Assembly (NCBI GenBank): GCA_026002025.1
Contig: BOAU01000051.1
Span: 1-15,044 of the forward strand
Direction: 5' to 3'
DNA length: 15,044 bases
From: Spirochaetia bacterium
Lineage (GTDB): Bacteria; Spirochaetota; Spirochaetia; Treponematales; Breznakiellaceae
The notes below the pieces were generated by a model, which made no database searches, had not been told where the DNA came from, and saw only the letters and a program-made list of their open reading frames with translations. How positions within the stretch are numbered: position 1 is the first letter of the stretch; the number at the start of each line of letters is the position of its first letter. The position numbers and the translations under genes are program-made. This document shows, piece by piece, positions 6,338-13,644 of the stretch.

Positions 6338-8659
6338 ATGAAAAGATATAGAATGCTTTTAGCGGGACTGGCAATGCTCGTATTGCTGGGCGCCACGGTA
6401 TTGACCGGTTGTGACCTGCTCAACGAACCGGAGACGACAACCACGACACCGGACCCTGATCCGGAGCCGGTCCCTGAGCTGAGCAGCGATAAAAACATTA
6501 CCGTATTTAACTTTGCCAGTCCTGCGGCAACGGGAATAATCTCCGGTACGGCTATCGTTGCGACCGTGCCCTATGGAACCGATGTTACCGGTCTGACACC
6601 CACAGTGACCCATACCGGGGCAAGCATCAACCCCGAAGGAGCGCAGAACTTCACAAGTCCGGTAAACTATACGGTTACCGCAGAGGACGAATCAACCCAG
6701 ACTTATACGGTGACGGTTGTCGTGGCTTCGAATAATGCCAAGGATATTACCGGATTCAGCTTTTTCAGCCCTGCGGCGACGGGAATAATCTCCGGGACAG
6801 ATATCGCCGTGAATGTGCCTTTTGGAACCGATAAAGTACACCTGACACCCACAGTGACTCATACCGGGGCAAGCATCTCCCCTGCAACAGCAACGGAGCA
6901 GGACTTCACAAACCCGGTAACCTATACGGTTACCGCGGCGGATAACTCAACCAAGGCCTATACGGTGACGGTAACCGTATTAGATCAGCCTAGTACAGTA
7001 ACGATTGCGCCCATAGTACCCCAAGGCGCGCCGACTTTTAGCGGTGTTATTATCGGCGGGCAGCAGGTTTTCGAGGTAACATCTACCGCCGGAAGTATTG
7101 TCTGGTCGGTGAAAGGTTCCTGGGATAATAAGGCCACATGGACCACGGAGGGACTCAGGCCCGATACCAACATAACATCCGAAACCACAACCAGCGGAAG
7201 GCTGCGTATTTCCAACGAAGAAACGGCGGGATATCTGAGAATTACGGCAACATTGGCTGATAATTCCACTATATCGGGTTATCTGGATGCTAAAATGCTC
7301 TCTGCCAGCGAAACCCCGATGAGCCTGGCGGCTCTGGTACTGCCCTTTACGGATGGGAAGGGTATAACCGTTAGCGAAACCAGCGTTACCATTCCCACGG
7401 CTACCTCATTAACAGTACCTTTCGGTGAAACCCTTACGATTCCGATTGGAGCGACATTAAAAATTGAGAAGAATGATAGCCTTACCGATGATACCAGGAC
7501 GATAAATGGTACAATTAGGGTACTGGGTACCCTTGATGTTGCGGACAAAACGATTGCGCAAGGCACCGGGACAGGAGAAATTATCGTACAAAGCAATGGT
7601 ACCTTCATAGACGGAAACAAGGACGACACTGATGGCAACAAGCGGTTTAAGTTCTTGGCCACCGGTAAACAAGTCACCGTAGAAGGCGGCGGTGTATTGT
7701 GGACTGACCCCGCAGCTTGGGGCGATGCTACGGGGACTCCTGAGATCTTTATCGGTACAGACTCCGCGCTCGGTATCATCCGGCTGCCGCCGGATGGCAC
7801 GGTTACGCTCAAGGTCAACGATACTACCACCAATAATTTGGATATTGATTTGGATGGGTATGTTGTTGTTCGCGGGCTATGGAAACCTAACGGGAAGGAT
7901 ATCATAACCGTTAAGAAGGGTGGTACCCTCAACGTGGAAAGTGCCGGATACATTTTACTTAAAGCTCAATCCAGTACCGACAACGCACTCATCCTTAGTG
8001 GCGGCACTGTCGGCACGGGTAGTACAGCCGGTGCTAAAATCCTCGGGTCGGGCAAAATCGTCGCTAGTAGCGCCTCTTATAATCCCAGTTCCCCTTCCGG
8101 TACCGAAATAGTCGGCGGTACAGGCGGCTGGCAAGCAGTAGGCGGTACGGTTGATGCTGATCGTATAGTCATTTCGTGGGCTACTGCTTCTGGAACATCC
8201 ATCAAAGCGGAGGGTACCTTTCCGGTCTTAACTGCCGAAACCGGGGCAATTATTACCCAAAATTTGGCAGTATCCCACCCCCTCACCATTGAGACAAACA
8301 CCACAATTAACCTGCAAGGCGATTTTTCTACAAGAAAAGGCAGCATTATACTAAAGAGAGGTACCGGTCCTGGAACGCTCAAGCTGGCAGATGACACGGC
8401 GTTTGTAAAAACCGGTAATAGCCCAATGAGTAATACAAAGAAAATACAGCCCCCACCTGCTGCCAGTCCTAATGCAGCAATTTCCGGTGTAGCCGGCTCC
8501 TCCGACGCCATGGCTCGGAGCAATGAAGGAGTTAATGGAATGCAGGGCTACTTGGCAGTTATTGTAGGTATCGCCGGCACCGGTGGGACTGTTATACCTG
8601 ACGATACATCCGGGTCAGTTACTTTGAGCTCACAACTCGCTGTAACGGTCACCGACTAA
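6338..8659 (+). CDS. Surface lipoprotein with two DUF5018-like domains and a beta-rich, helix-like C-terminal region
   Basis: The 773-residue protein starts with a lipoprotein signal: MKRYRMLLAG, a hydrophobic core, then lipobox LTGC with C25. A Thr/Pro/Glu linker (31-48) follows. Residues 51-130 and 133-215 are two copies of an Ig/cadherin-like unit close to DUF5018: IT-F-F, ATGIISGT, VP-GTD, LTPTVTHTGASI, F-PV-YTVTA, YTVTV. Residues ~216-345 include one further beta domain. From ~350 on come short strands such as TSLTVPFGETLTIPIGATL, GTIRVLGTLDV and GEIIVQSNGTFI, suggesting a right-handed beta-helix or similar stack. There is no catalytic motif, and the tail after ~690 is low in structure. 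It is probably an outer-membrane-anchored surface protein for binding or adhesion. The base composition is visibly more AT-rich than the neighbouring genes. Start and Shine-Dalgarno are clear. Confidence 0.85.
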   Translation: MKRYRMLLAGLAMLVLLGATVLTGCDLLNEPETTTTTPDPDPEPVPELSSDKNITVFNFASPAATGIISGTAIVATVPYGTDVTGLTPTVTHTGASINPEGAQNFTSPVNYTVTAEDESTQTYTVTVVVASNNAKDITGFSFFSPAATGIISGTDIAVNVPFGTDKVHLTPTVTHTGASISPATATEQDFTNPVTYTVTAADNSTKAYTVTVTVLDQPSTVTIAPIVPQGAPTFSGVIIGGQQVFEVTSTAGSIVWSVKGSWDNKATWTTEGLRPDTNITSETTTSGRLRISNEETAGYLRITATLADNSTISGYLDAKMLSASETPMSLAALVLPFTDGKGITVSETSVTIPTATSLTVPFGETLTIPIGATLKIEKNDSLTDDTRTINGTIRVLGTLDVADKTIAQGTGTGEIIVQSNGTFIDGNKDDTDGNKRFKFLATGKQVTVEGGGVLWTDPAAWGDATGTPEIFIGTDSALGIIRLPPDGTVTLKVNDTTTNNLDIDLDGYVVVRGLWKPNGKDIITVKKGGTLNVESAGYILLKAQSSTDNALILSGGTVGTGSTAGAKILGSGKIVASSASYNPSSPSGTEIVGGTGGWQAVGGTVDADRIVISWATASGTSIKAEGTFPVLTAETGAIITQNLAVSHPLTIETNTTINLQGDFSTRKGSIILKRGTGPGTLKLADDTAFVKTGNSPMSNTKKIQPPPAASPNAAISGVAGSSDAMARSNEGVNGMQGYLAVIVGIAGTGGTVIPDDTSGSVTLSSQLAVTVTD
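6488..6982 (+). repeat. Direct duplication encoding two DUF5018-like domains
   Basis: The two halves of this stretch code for consecutive copies of the same domain, with long DNA matches such as CGGGAATAATCTCCGG and CCCACAGTGAC-CATACCGGGGCAAGCATC at an offset of 249-252 bp. The high DNA identity in places suggests a fairly recent duplication or ongoing gene conversion. Confidence 0.75.
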
Positions 8660-8754
8660 GCATATGGAACAAGCTTAGCAGTGAAGGGCTATATAATCCC
8701 CCGCCGCCAAGTCTGCGCCCTATGGCCGGTTGTAAAAGAAAAGTAAGCGGTAAG

Positions 8755-8790
8755 CGGCCCTTGGATCGCTCGGTTTAAGGGCCGGTTTTA
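8755..8790 (+). terminator. Factor-independent terminator after the lipoprotein gene
   Basis: An 8-bp GC-rich stem CGGCCCTT / AAGGGCCG (8755-8762 with 8777-8784) and a 14-base loop are followed by GTTTTA (8785-8790). A second small dyad CCGGT-TTT-ACCGG (8783-8795) overlaps it. It lies 95 bp after the lipoprotein stop and 50 bp before the outer-membrane protein gene. Without another promoter in between, the latter would depend on readthrough. Confidence 0.6.
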
Positions 8791-8840
8791 CCGGGTTTGA
8801 AAGAAGTAAAGTAGAGTTTTCCTTTTTAAAAGAGGCTTCA

Positions 8841-10196
8841 ATGAAACAGAAGACAAATAAATCGGGCTTGAGAGCGCGGGCCGCGCTGTTCGCCTGTTTT
8901 GCACTGGTTCTGGCGCTCCCTTTGGGCGCCCAGACGGCTGAGCCGCAGTTCAGCGCTGCGGATCTGGAAAAGCCTGCGGCGAATGAGGCCTATACGCCCC
9001 GGTCGGGGGTCTTTGAGGCCAGCATGGGAACCATCAGCTCCGATGTAGACTCTTTTATGTCGGTCTTTGACTTCAGCAATTTGAAGCCCCTTAAGCTTTT
9101 TGGCTATATGGGCCTTGACGGCTCAATATCGGGGGGGCTCAACGGCGGCTTTGGAACCAATATCGGCAAGGTGTATCTGGGCATTTCCTACGGCGGCACC
9201 GCGATAGGCGAAGTGGTCCGTCTGATCCCCGATCAGAACATGGTCGATAATGTGAGCCATAACAGCCTCAATGTGCTGGTGGGCTTCGGGATCGTGGGAA
9301 TCAAGCTCGGTTTTTCGGAGTATATTGAGGCCGAGGACTTTACCGACGGGAATATCCGGGAAATCAGCCTTAAGCCGTCCCTTGAGGCGGGCTTTAATAT
9401 AAAGACCGGCCCGATTCAGATTCGCCCGGCAATCCGCGGGGCCTTCGATCTCCATAACTATCATACCACAACCACAGTTGGCAATGATACGCAAAAAACC
9501 CTAACGGATTTTACCGAACCTTCAGTGGGCCTGACCCTGGGCTTTGATTTTCTCCATTCGGAAAAAGACCTATTGCAATTGGATATTGCTGCGGATGGAG
9601 CCATGCGGTTGTATAAAAGCAGCGGAAAGGACGGAATCAGCGCCACCTTGACCAATGCAGGCGGGGTAACAAAGGATGAAGCCTCAAAGATTGGGGATGT
9701 ACGGGTTACCGCGAATACCGCAATCCACTACCGCAGAAATTTCAACCAACGCCTTACCCTTGGCATTAAGGCAGGCGGCGATGTAAGTTTCGATTATCTA
9801 AAGCTGCCCCAAACATCGGCCTCTGCCCCGGATTTTGAATACACCGGAATGGTTACCGCGCTGTCCATTACACCCAACCTTGATGTGGGCGCCCAGGTCA
9901 ACCTGATCCCTGAGCACTTTTCCCTGTACGCGGGGCTTGGGGCTTCGATAATGACCTTTTCACAGTCAGATATAACAGACATCGTAACAAAGATAAGCGA
10001 TAAAACCAGTACAAAAACCGTGACAAACAACTCCGAAATTGAGTGGATGCCATCCCCGTCCCCGCGGGCCGCCATCGGCCTGAAGCTGAACTTTACGGCG
10101 AACACGGCCATAGATCTGCTGGCAAGGGCAGAGGGTTTGGATCTGACATCCATTGAGTCAACGAAGTTTACAGCGCTGTTTACCATGAAGAAATAG
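8841..10196 (+). CDS. Predicted outer-membrane beta-barrel protein, function unknown
   Basis: The 451-residue protein has a clear signal peptide: basic start, then FACFALVLALPLGAQ with cleavage near residue 31. I do not recognise a named family. What can be seen are many amphipathic alternating strands separated by short turns, such as GSISGGLNGGFGTNIGKVYLG, LNVLVGFGIVGIKLGF, PSVGLTLGFDFL and RLTLGIKAGGDVSF. These fit a transmembrane beta-barrel of the spirochaete outer membrane. The end, KFTALFTMKK, lacks the aromatic last residue usual in proteobacterial porins. The upstream AGAGG serves as ribosome binding site. The LysM lipoprotein gene follows after 12 bp, so the two are probably co-transcribed. 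A soluble periplasmic beta protein cannot be excluded. Confidence 0.7.
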   Translation: MKQKTNKSGLRARAALFACFALVLALPLGAQTAEPQFSAADLEKPAANEAYTPRSGVFEASMGTISSDVDSFMSVFDFSNLKPLKLFGYMGLDGSISGGLNGGFGTNIGKVYLGISYGGTAIGEVVRLIPDQNMVDNVSHNSLNVLVGFGIVGIKLGFSEYIEAEDFTDGNIREISLKPSLEAGFNIKTGPIQIRPAIRGAFDLHNYHTTTTVGNDTQKTLTDFTEPSVGLTLGFDFLHSEKDLLQLDIAADGAMRLYKSSGKDGISATLTNAGGVTKDEASKIGDVRVTANTAIHYRRNFNQRLTLGIKAGGDVSFDYLKLPQTSASAPDFEYTGMVTALSITPNLDVGAQVNLIPEHFSLYAGLGASIMTFSQSDITDIVTKISDKTSTKTVTNNSEIEWMPSPSPRAAIGLKLNFTANTAIDLLARAEGLDLTSIESTKFTALFTMKK

Positions 10197-10208
10197 AAGG
10201 ATGATGCG

Positions 10209-11663
10209 GTGAAAAAAGAAATAGGAAAGATACTGATCCTCTTATGCAGCTTGTCATTACTATTTCTCCCGGGCTGTTCCAGCATTCTGGAATACTGGAA
10301 CCTGGAAACCATTATGGAACTTTCAGGATTTGCCTCCCCTTCCCAGAACACCGCCGCCGGTGAAGACACCCCTTCCACAGAAGCCGGCAAAGCATCCGAT
10401 GAACCCGCAGCCGCAGAGCAGGAAGAAACAACCCAGGATGAACAGTCCGCCGGACAGGGGACGGACCGGCAAGAAGATTCACCCGCCGAACAGGGAACCC
10501 AGGCGGCCGAACAAGAAAAACAGGCCGCTGAGCAGGAAGGGCAACCCGCCCAAGCGCAGCCGACTCAGCAGGGAACGCAGCCTACACAGCAAGCGGTACA
10601 GCCCACGCAGCAGGAAACGCCGCCCGCCCAAGCGCAGCCTGCACAAACACAACAGCCTGCCCAGCAGGCAGCGCCGCCCGCACAATCACAGCAGCCCGCC
10701 CAGCAGACAGCGCCATCCACACAAACACAGCAGCCTGCCCAACAGGCAGCGCCGCCCGCACAATCACAGCAGCCTGCCCAGCAGACAGTACAGCCCGCAC
10801 AAACACAGCAGCCTGCCCGGCAGGCAGCGCCGTCCGCCCCATCACAGCCGGCGCCGCAAGCGGCGGTTGCTCCAGGCGTGGGTGTGGCGGTAATCAATCC
10901 TTCGCAGACGGAAGCCCAGAAAAAAGCCGAAGAGGAAGCCGCGCAACAGGCTGAAGCCCAGAAACAGGCCGCAGCAGCGGAAGCTGCACGGAGAGCCGAA
11001 GCCCAGAAGAAAGCTGAAGCAGAAGAAGCCGCACGACAGGCCGAGGCACAAAGGCAGGCCGCTGCTGCGGAAGCCGCACGGCAGGCTGAAGCCCAAAGGC
11101 AAGCCGCTGCTGCGGAAGCCGCACGGCAGGCTGAAGCACAAAGGCAAGCCGCTGCAGTGGAAGCCGCGCGGCAGGCTGAGGCACAAAGACAAGCCGCTGC
11201 TGCGGAAGCCGCACGGCAGGCTGAAGCTCAGAAAAAAGCCGAAGCAGAAGAAGCCGCACGAGAGGCCGAATTCCAGCGGCAATTGGCTCAGGCGCAGGAA
11301 GCAAAAAAAGCGGCCGAAGAAGCAGCAATGGCGGCCCAGGATGCGGCGAAAGAGGCGCAGAATGCAGCCAGAGAGGCGCAGGAAGCGCTTGCTCAGCAGC
11401 AGGCCCAGGCAGAAGCCGCCAGGGTAGCAGCCTTGCCGCAGCCGGCCGGTAACGCTGCCGAAGCTGCCGGGGAACCGTCAACTCAAGTATCGGGAGCCTA
11501 TACCGTTAAGGAAGGGGACACCCTTTGGGGCATCGCCGGAAATCCGGAAGTCTACAACGACCCCTATGCATGGCCCAGACTGTACGAGGCAAACCGGGAA
11601 AAGCTGGAAGACCCAGATAATCCGGATCTGATAGAGCCCGGCATGGTTGTCGATATACCCTGA
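10209..11663 (+). CDS. LysM-domain lipoprotein with Gln/Pro-rich and Ala/Glu/Gln-rich repeat linkers
   Basis: Translation starts at a GTG with AGAAGG eight bases before it. The lipobox is LPGC with C23. The 484 residues then divide into an acidic Gln/Glu/Pro stretch (~45-148), five 13-residue QPAQQAAPPAQSQ-type repeats (149-213), a short VGVAVINPSQ break, nine ~15-residue EAQRQAAAAEAARQA-type repeats (from 235) that should form one long helix or coiled coil, and a C-terminal LysM domain (about 430-484, YTVKEGDTLWGIAG to EPGMVVDIP). LysM binds peptidoglycan N-acetylglucosamine units. An acylated N-terminus, TolA-like rod and C-terminal LysM suggest a tether between a membrane and the cell wall, possibly working with the outer-membrane protein encoded just before it. 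That role is inferred. The exact repeat number is likely variable between strains. Confidence 0.88.
   Translation: MKKEIGKILILLCSLSLLFLPGCSSILEYWNLETIMELSGFASPSQNTAAGEDTPSTEAGKASDEPAAAEQEETTQDEQSAGQGTDRQEDSPAEQGTQAAEQEKQAAEQEGQPAQAQPTQQGTQPTQQAVQPTQQETPPAQAQPAQTQQPAQQAAPPAQSQQPAQQTAPSTQTQQPAQQAAPPAQSQQPAQQTVQPAQTQQPARQAAPSAPSQPAPQAAVAPGVGVAVINPSQTEAQKKAEEEAAQQAEAQKQAAAAEAARRAEAQKKAEAEEAARQAEAQRQAAAAEAARQAEAQRQAAAAEAARQAEAQRQAAAVEAARQAEAQRQAAAAEAARQAEAQKKAEAEEAAREAEFQRQLAQAQEAKKAAEEAAMAAQDAAKEAQNAAREAQEALAQQQAQAEAARVAALPQPAGNAAEAAGEPSTQVSGAYTVKEGDTLWGIAGNPEVYNDPYAWPRLYEANREKLEDPDNPDLIEPGMVVDIP
10653..10847 (+). repeat. 39-bp minisatellite, five units (13-residue Gln/Pro/Ala repeat)
   Basis: Five consecutive 39-bp units encode QPAQQAAPPAQSQ, QPAQQTAPSTQTQ, QPAQQAAPPAQSQ, QPAQQTVQPAQTQ and QPARQAAPSAPSQ. 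Units one and three are identical in protein. Units alternate between two types, so the higher-order period is 78 bp. The unit length keeps the reading frame whatever the copy number. Confidence 0.88.
10911..11267 (+). repeat. 45-bp minisatellite, about eight units (15-residue Ala/Glu/Gln repeat)
   Basis: EAQ units recur at residues 235, 249, 264, 279, 294, 309, 324, 339 and 354 of the LysM lipoprotein, a 15-residue (45-bp) period except for the first (14). The central copies, EAQRQAAAAEAARQA, are nearly identical also in DNA. The first and last are more degenerate, as usual for an array that expands from its middle. Confidence 0.85.
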
Positions 11664-11695
11664 GTTAATCCGCCTTCACCAAACTATTTGTCTCC

Positions 11696-11724
11696 TTCTC
11701 AATCCGACATTATTAGGATATAAT
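11696..11724 (+). promoter_or_regulatory. Promoter of the NDK-like gene
   Basis: A perfect TATAAT (11719-11724) has TTCTCA (11696-11701, four of six to consensus) 17 bp upstream. The start of transcription would fall near 11731, just ahead of the AGGAG Shine-Dalgarno at 11736-11740, so the leader is very short. Confidence 0.6.
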
Positions 11725-11746
11725 TTTCCGCTGACAGGAGAATATG

Positions 11747-12922
11747 ATGAGTAAAGCAACCCTTTCCTATGTGCTGGTGACTCCCTATACCGTTGCCAAG
11801 AGCCGGACCGGGGGGGTCATGGCGCGGCTTCTTTCCCAGTCGGACCTTGAACTGGTGGGGGCGCAGATGATTGCCCCGGACGAGGAATTTGTCAGGGAAT
11901 ACGCCGCGGCCCTGCGGAAAGAGAATCCAACCCCCAGCGTCACCCTTTTGGCGGACTATGTGGAACAGCGGCTGATCCCTTCGGGGGGCAGGCGGCACCG
12001 CACCCTGCTCCTCCTCTTCCGGGGAGAAAACCCCTGCGGCAAACTGACGGCAATCTGCGGGCACATCCATCCTGAACATCAGGAGTATCATTCCATAACT
12101 GGGGAAACCATCCGGGATACCTACTCGGACATCATCATGTCAGGGGACAAGGACGATCAGGTGAGTTATTTTGAACCTGCGGTTCTTACCCCCCGGACCC
12201 AATCCTGGGCCGATACAGACCTGGAACGGTTCGCCCGCTTCCTCAAGGGCCAGGACAACATCATAAAAAACATGCAGTACCCGGACCCTTCCCGGATCGA
12301 GCAGACTTTGGTGATCATCAAGCCCGATAACTGGCAGTACGCTTCATCAAAGCCGGGGACCATCATCGACATGTTCTCCCGGACCGGACTGCGGATTATC
12401 GGCATCAAAGTACACTGTTTTTCCCTGGCGGAAGCCCTGGAATTCTACGGCCCCGTGGAGGCGGCCCTGAAGGAAAAGCTGGCCCCAGTATTCGGAAAAA
12501 AGGCAAAGGAGATTCTTGAACAGGAATTCGGTGCTCCCTTAAGCGAGGACTGCGAAAAGGCCCTTGTCCGTGATTTTGGGGTGGAATATGCCCGTGGCCA
12601 ATTCAACCGGATCATCGAATTTATGTCCGGTAAGCGGCCCGATAACTGCCCCGCCACAGAGCGGGATCAGAGCGGGACGGTCAAATCAATGATCCTGATC
12701 TATGAAGGGGAAAACGCCGTAAGCAAGATCCGGGATGTGCTGGGCCCCACGGACCCCTTAAAAGCGCCGGGAGGAACGGTACGCCGGGAATTCGGCAGCA
12801 ATGTGATGGTAAACACCGCCCATGCCTCGGATTCGCGGGAAAGTTTTGAACGGGAACGGGGCATCGTCAAGACCGATGAGAATTCCCTGTTATCAATTAT
12901 CAGCGACTATCTCTGTGGTTAA
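11747..12922 (+). CDS. Tandem nucleoside-diphosphate-kinase-like protein; N-terminal domain lacks the catalytic His
   Basis: The second of two adjacent ATGs is chosen because AGGAG (11736-11740) is six bases from it and only three from the first (11744). The 391 residues hold two NDK folds. The C-terminal one (from ~187) starts with TLVIIKPDN (K192), has ILIYEGENAVSKIRDVLGPTDP, GGTVRREFGSN and NTAHASDS with H359 at the phospho-histidine position. It is stretched by about 55 residues between FYGP and SMILIYEG. The N-terminal one (about 5-135) mirrors this: YVLVTPYTVAKS, LLLLFRGENPCGKL, GETIRDTYSDI. It has IIMSGDKD where the active-site VHGSD should be, so Met131 replaces the His. NDK moves the gamma-phosphate between nucleoside triphosphates. 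Here one half is likely catalytic and the other structural or regulatory. Confidence 0.82.
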   Translation: MSKATLSYVLVTPYTVAKSRTGGVMARLLSQSDLELVGAQMIAPDEEFVREYAAALRKENPTPSVTLLADYVEQRLIPSGGRRHRTLLLLFRGENPCGKLTAICGHIHPEHQEYHSITGETIRDTYSDIIMSGDKDDQVSYFEPAVLTPRTQSWADTDLERFARFLKGQDNIIKNMQYPDPSRIEQTLVIIKPDNWQYASSKPGTIIDMFSRTGLRIIGIKVHCFSLAEALEFYGPVEAALKEKLAPVFGKKAKEILEQEFGAPLSEDCEKALVRDFGVEYARGQFNRIIEFMSGKRPDNCPATERDQSGTVKSMILIYEGENAVSKIRDVLGPTDPLKAPGGTVRREFGSNVMVNTAHASDSRESFERERGIVKTDENSLLSIISDYLCG

Positions 12923-13644
12923 TCTTCCTGGTATTCCTCATCCCAATCTTCGTAAAAGGCTGCGCTGTCCATAATTTCCAGCAGTTCCACTTTGAAGATC
13001 AAGGTTGAAAAGGGCGGGATCACTTCCCCGGCGCCCTGTTCGCCGTAGGCCAGGCTGGAGGGGATGTAAAAGATGTAGGTGTCCCCCACGCCCATAAGCT
13101 GGATGCCTTCGTTCCAGCCGGGGATCACCCGGTCCAGGGGGAATTCGGCGGCTTCGTTCCGCTGCCAGGTGCTGTCGAATACGGTCCCGTCCGTAAGGGT
13201 TCCCTCGTAGTCAACCCGCACCAGCGCCTCTCCGCCGGGTTTTGCCCCGTTGCCTGAGCTAATCACCTCGTATTGAAGGCCGCTTTCAGTGGTGCTTACC
13301 CCGGCCCGCCTGCCGTTTTCAGCCAGATATTGGGTTTCCTTTGCCCTGTTTTCCTCTGCCTGCCGGGCCATGGCCGCCCGGAAGGCGGTCTGTACCAATT
13401 GAACCGCCTCATCAAGGCTGTAGCGGGAATTTTCGCCCTCCACGGAGGCGCGGAAACCTTCGGTAAAGGCGGCATAATCAAATTCCAGGCCGGTCTGCTT
13501 TAGGTCCGAGCCCAGAACCAGGCCGAAGGCATAGCTTATATCCTGCTTTTCATCATACGAAGGCGGCTCCTCCGCAATGGGCTTGCCGTAAAGGGAAAAG
13601 GCCGCGGCAAACAAACAGAGGGCGATAAATATTTTTTTCATCAT
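12919..13644 (-). CDS. Exported FKBP-type peptidyl-prolyl isomerase with FKBP-N domain and acidic tail
   Basis: The 241-residue protein has a signal peptide (MMKKIFIALCLFAAAFSLYG), an FKBP-N dimerisation domain (about 31-115, with SYAFGLVLGSDLKQ) and an FKBP catalytic domain (about 121-215). Active-site positions are kept: Y146 (VDYEG), F156-D157, V173-I174 and W177 (RVIPGW), Y200 (AYGEQG) and the PPFSTLIFKVELL strand. It should speed proline isomerisation and assist folding in the periplasm, like FkpA or Mip. An acidic tail, YEDWDEEYQED, follows the domain and is unusual. Its ATG overlaps the stop of the upstream FKBP gene by four bases (ATGA, 13641-13644), so the two are coupled. Its stop overlaps that of the convergent NDK-like gene by TTAA. 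Confidence 0.93.
   Translation of the reverse strand: MMKKIFIALCLFAAAFSLYGKPIAEEPPSYDEKQDISYAFGLVLGSDLKQTGLEFDYAAFTEGFRASVEGENSRYSLDEAVQLVQTAFRAAMARQAEENRAKETQYLAENGRRAGVSTTESGLQYEVISSGNGAKPGGEALVRVDYEGTLTDGTVFDSTWQRNEAAEFPLDRVIPGWNEGIQLMGVGDTYIFYIPSSLAYGEQGAGEVIPPFSTLIFKVELLEIMDSAAFYEDWDEEYQED

Noticed and set aside
10565..10897. Minus-strand Cys-rich frame (CVCAGC-type repeats) that looks like a metallothionein-like protein
   Set aside because: It is the antisense of the 39-bp minisatellite; the Cys periodicity is produced by CAGCA/GCACA repeats of the real LysM gene.
10842..11481. Long minus-strand frames opposite the Ala/Glu/Gln repeats
   Set aside because: Repetitive GC-rich coding sequence leaves several frames open; no start signals or domains support them.
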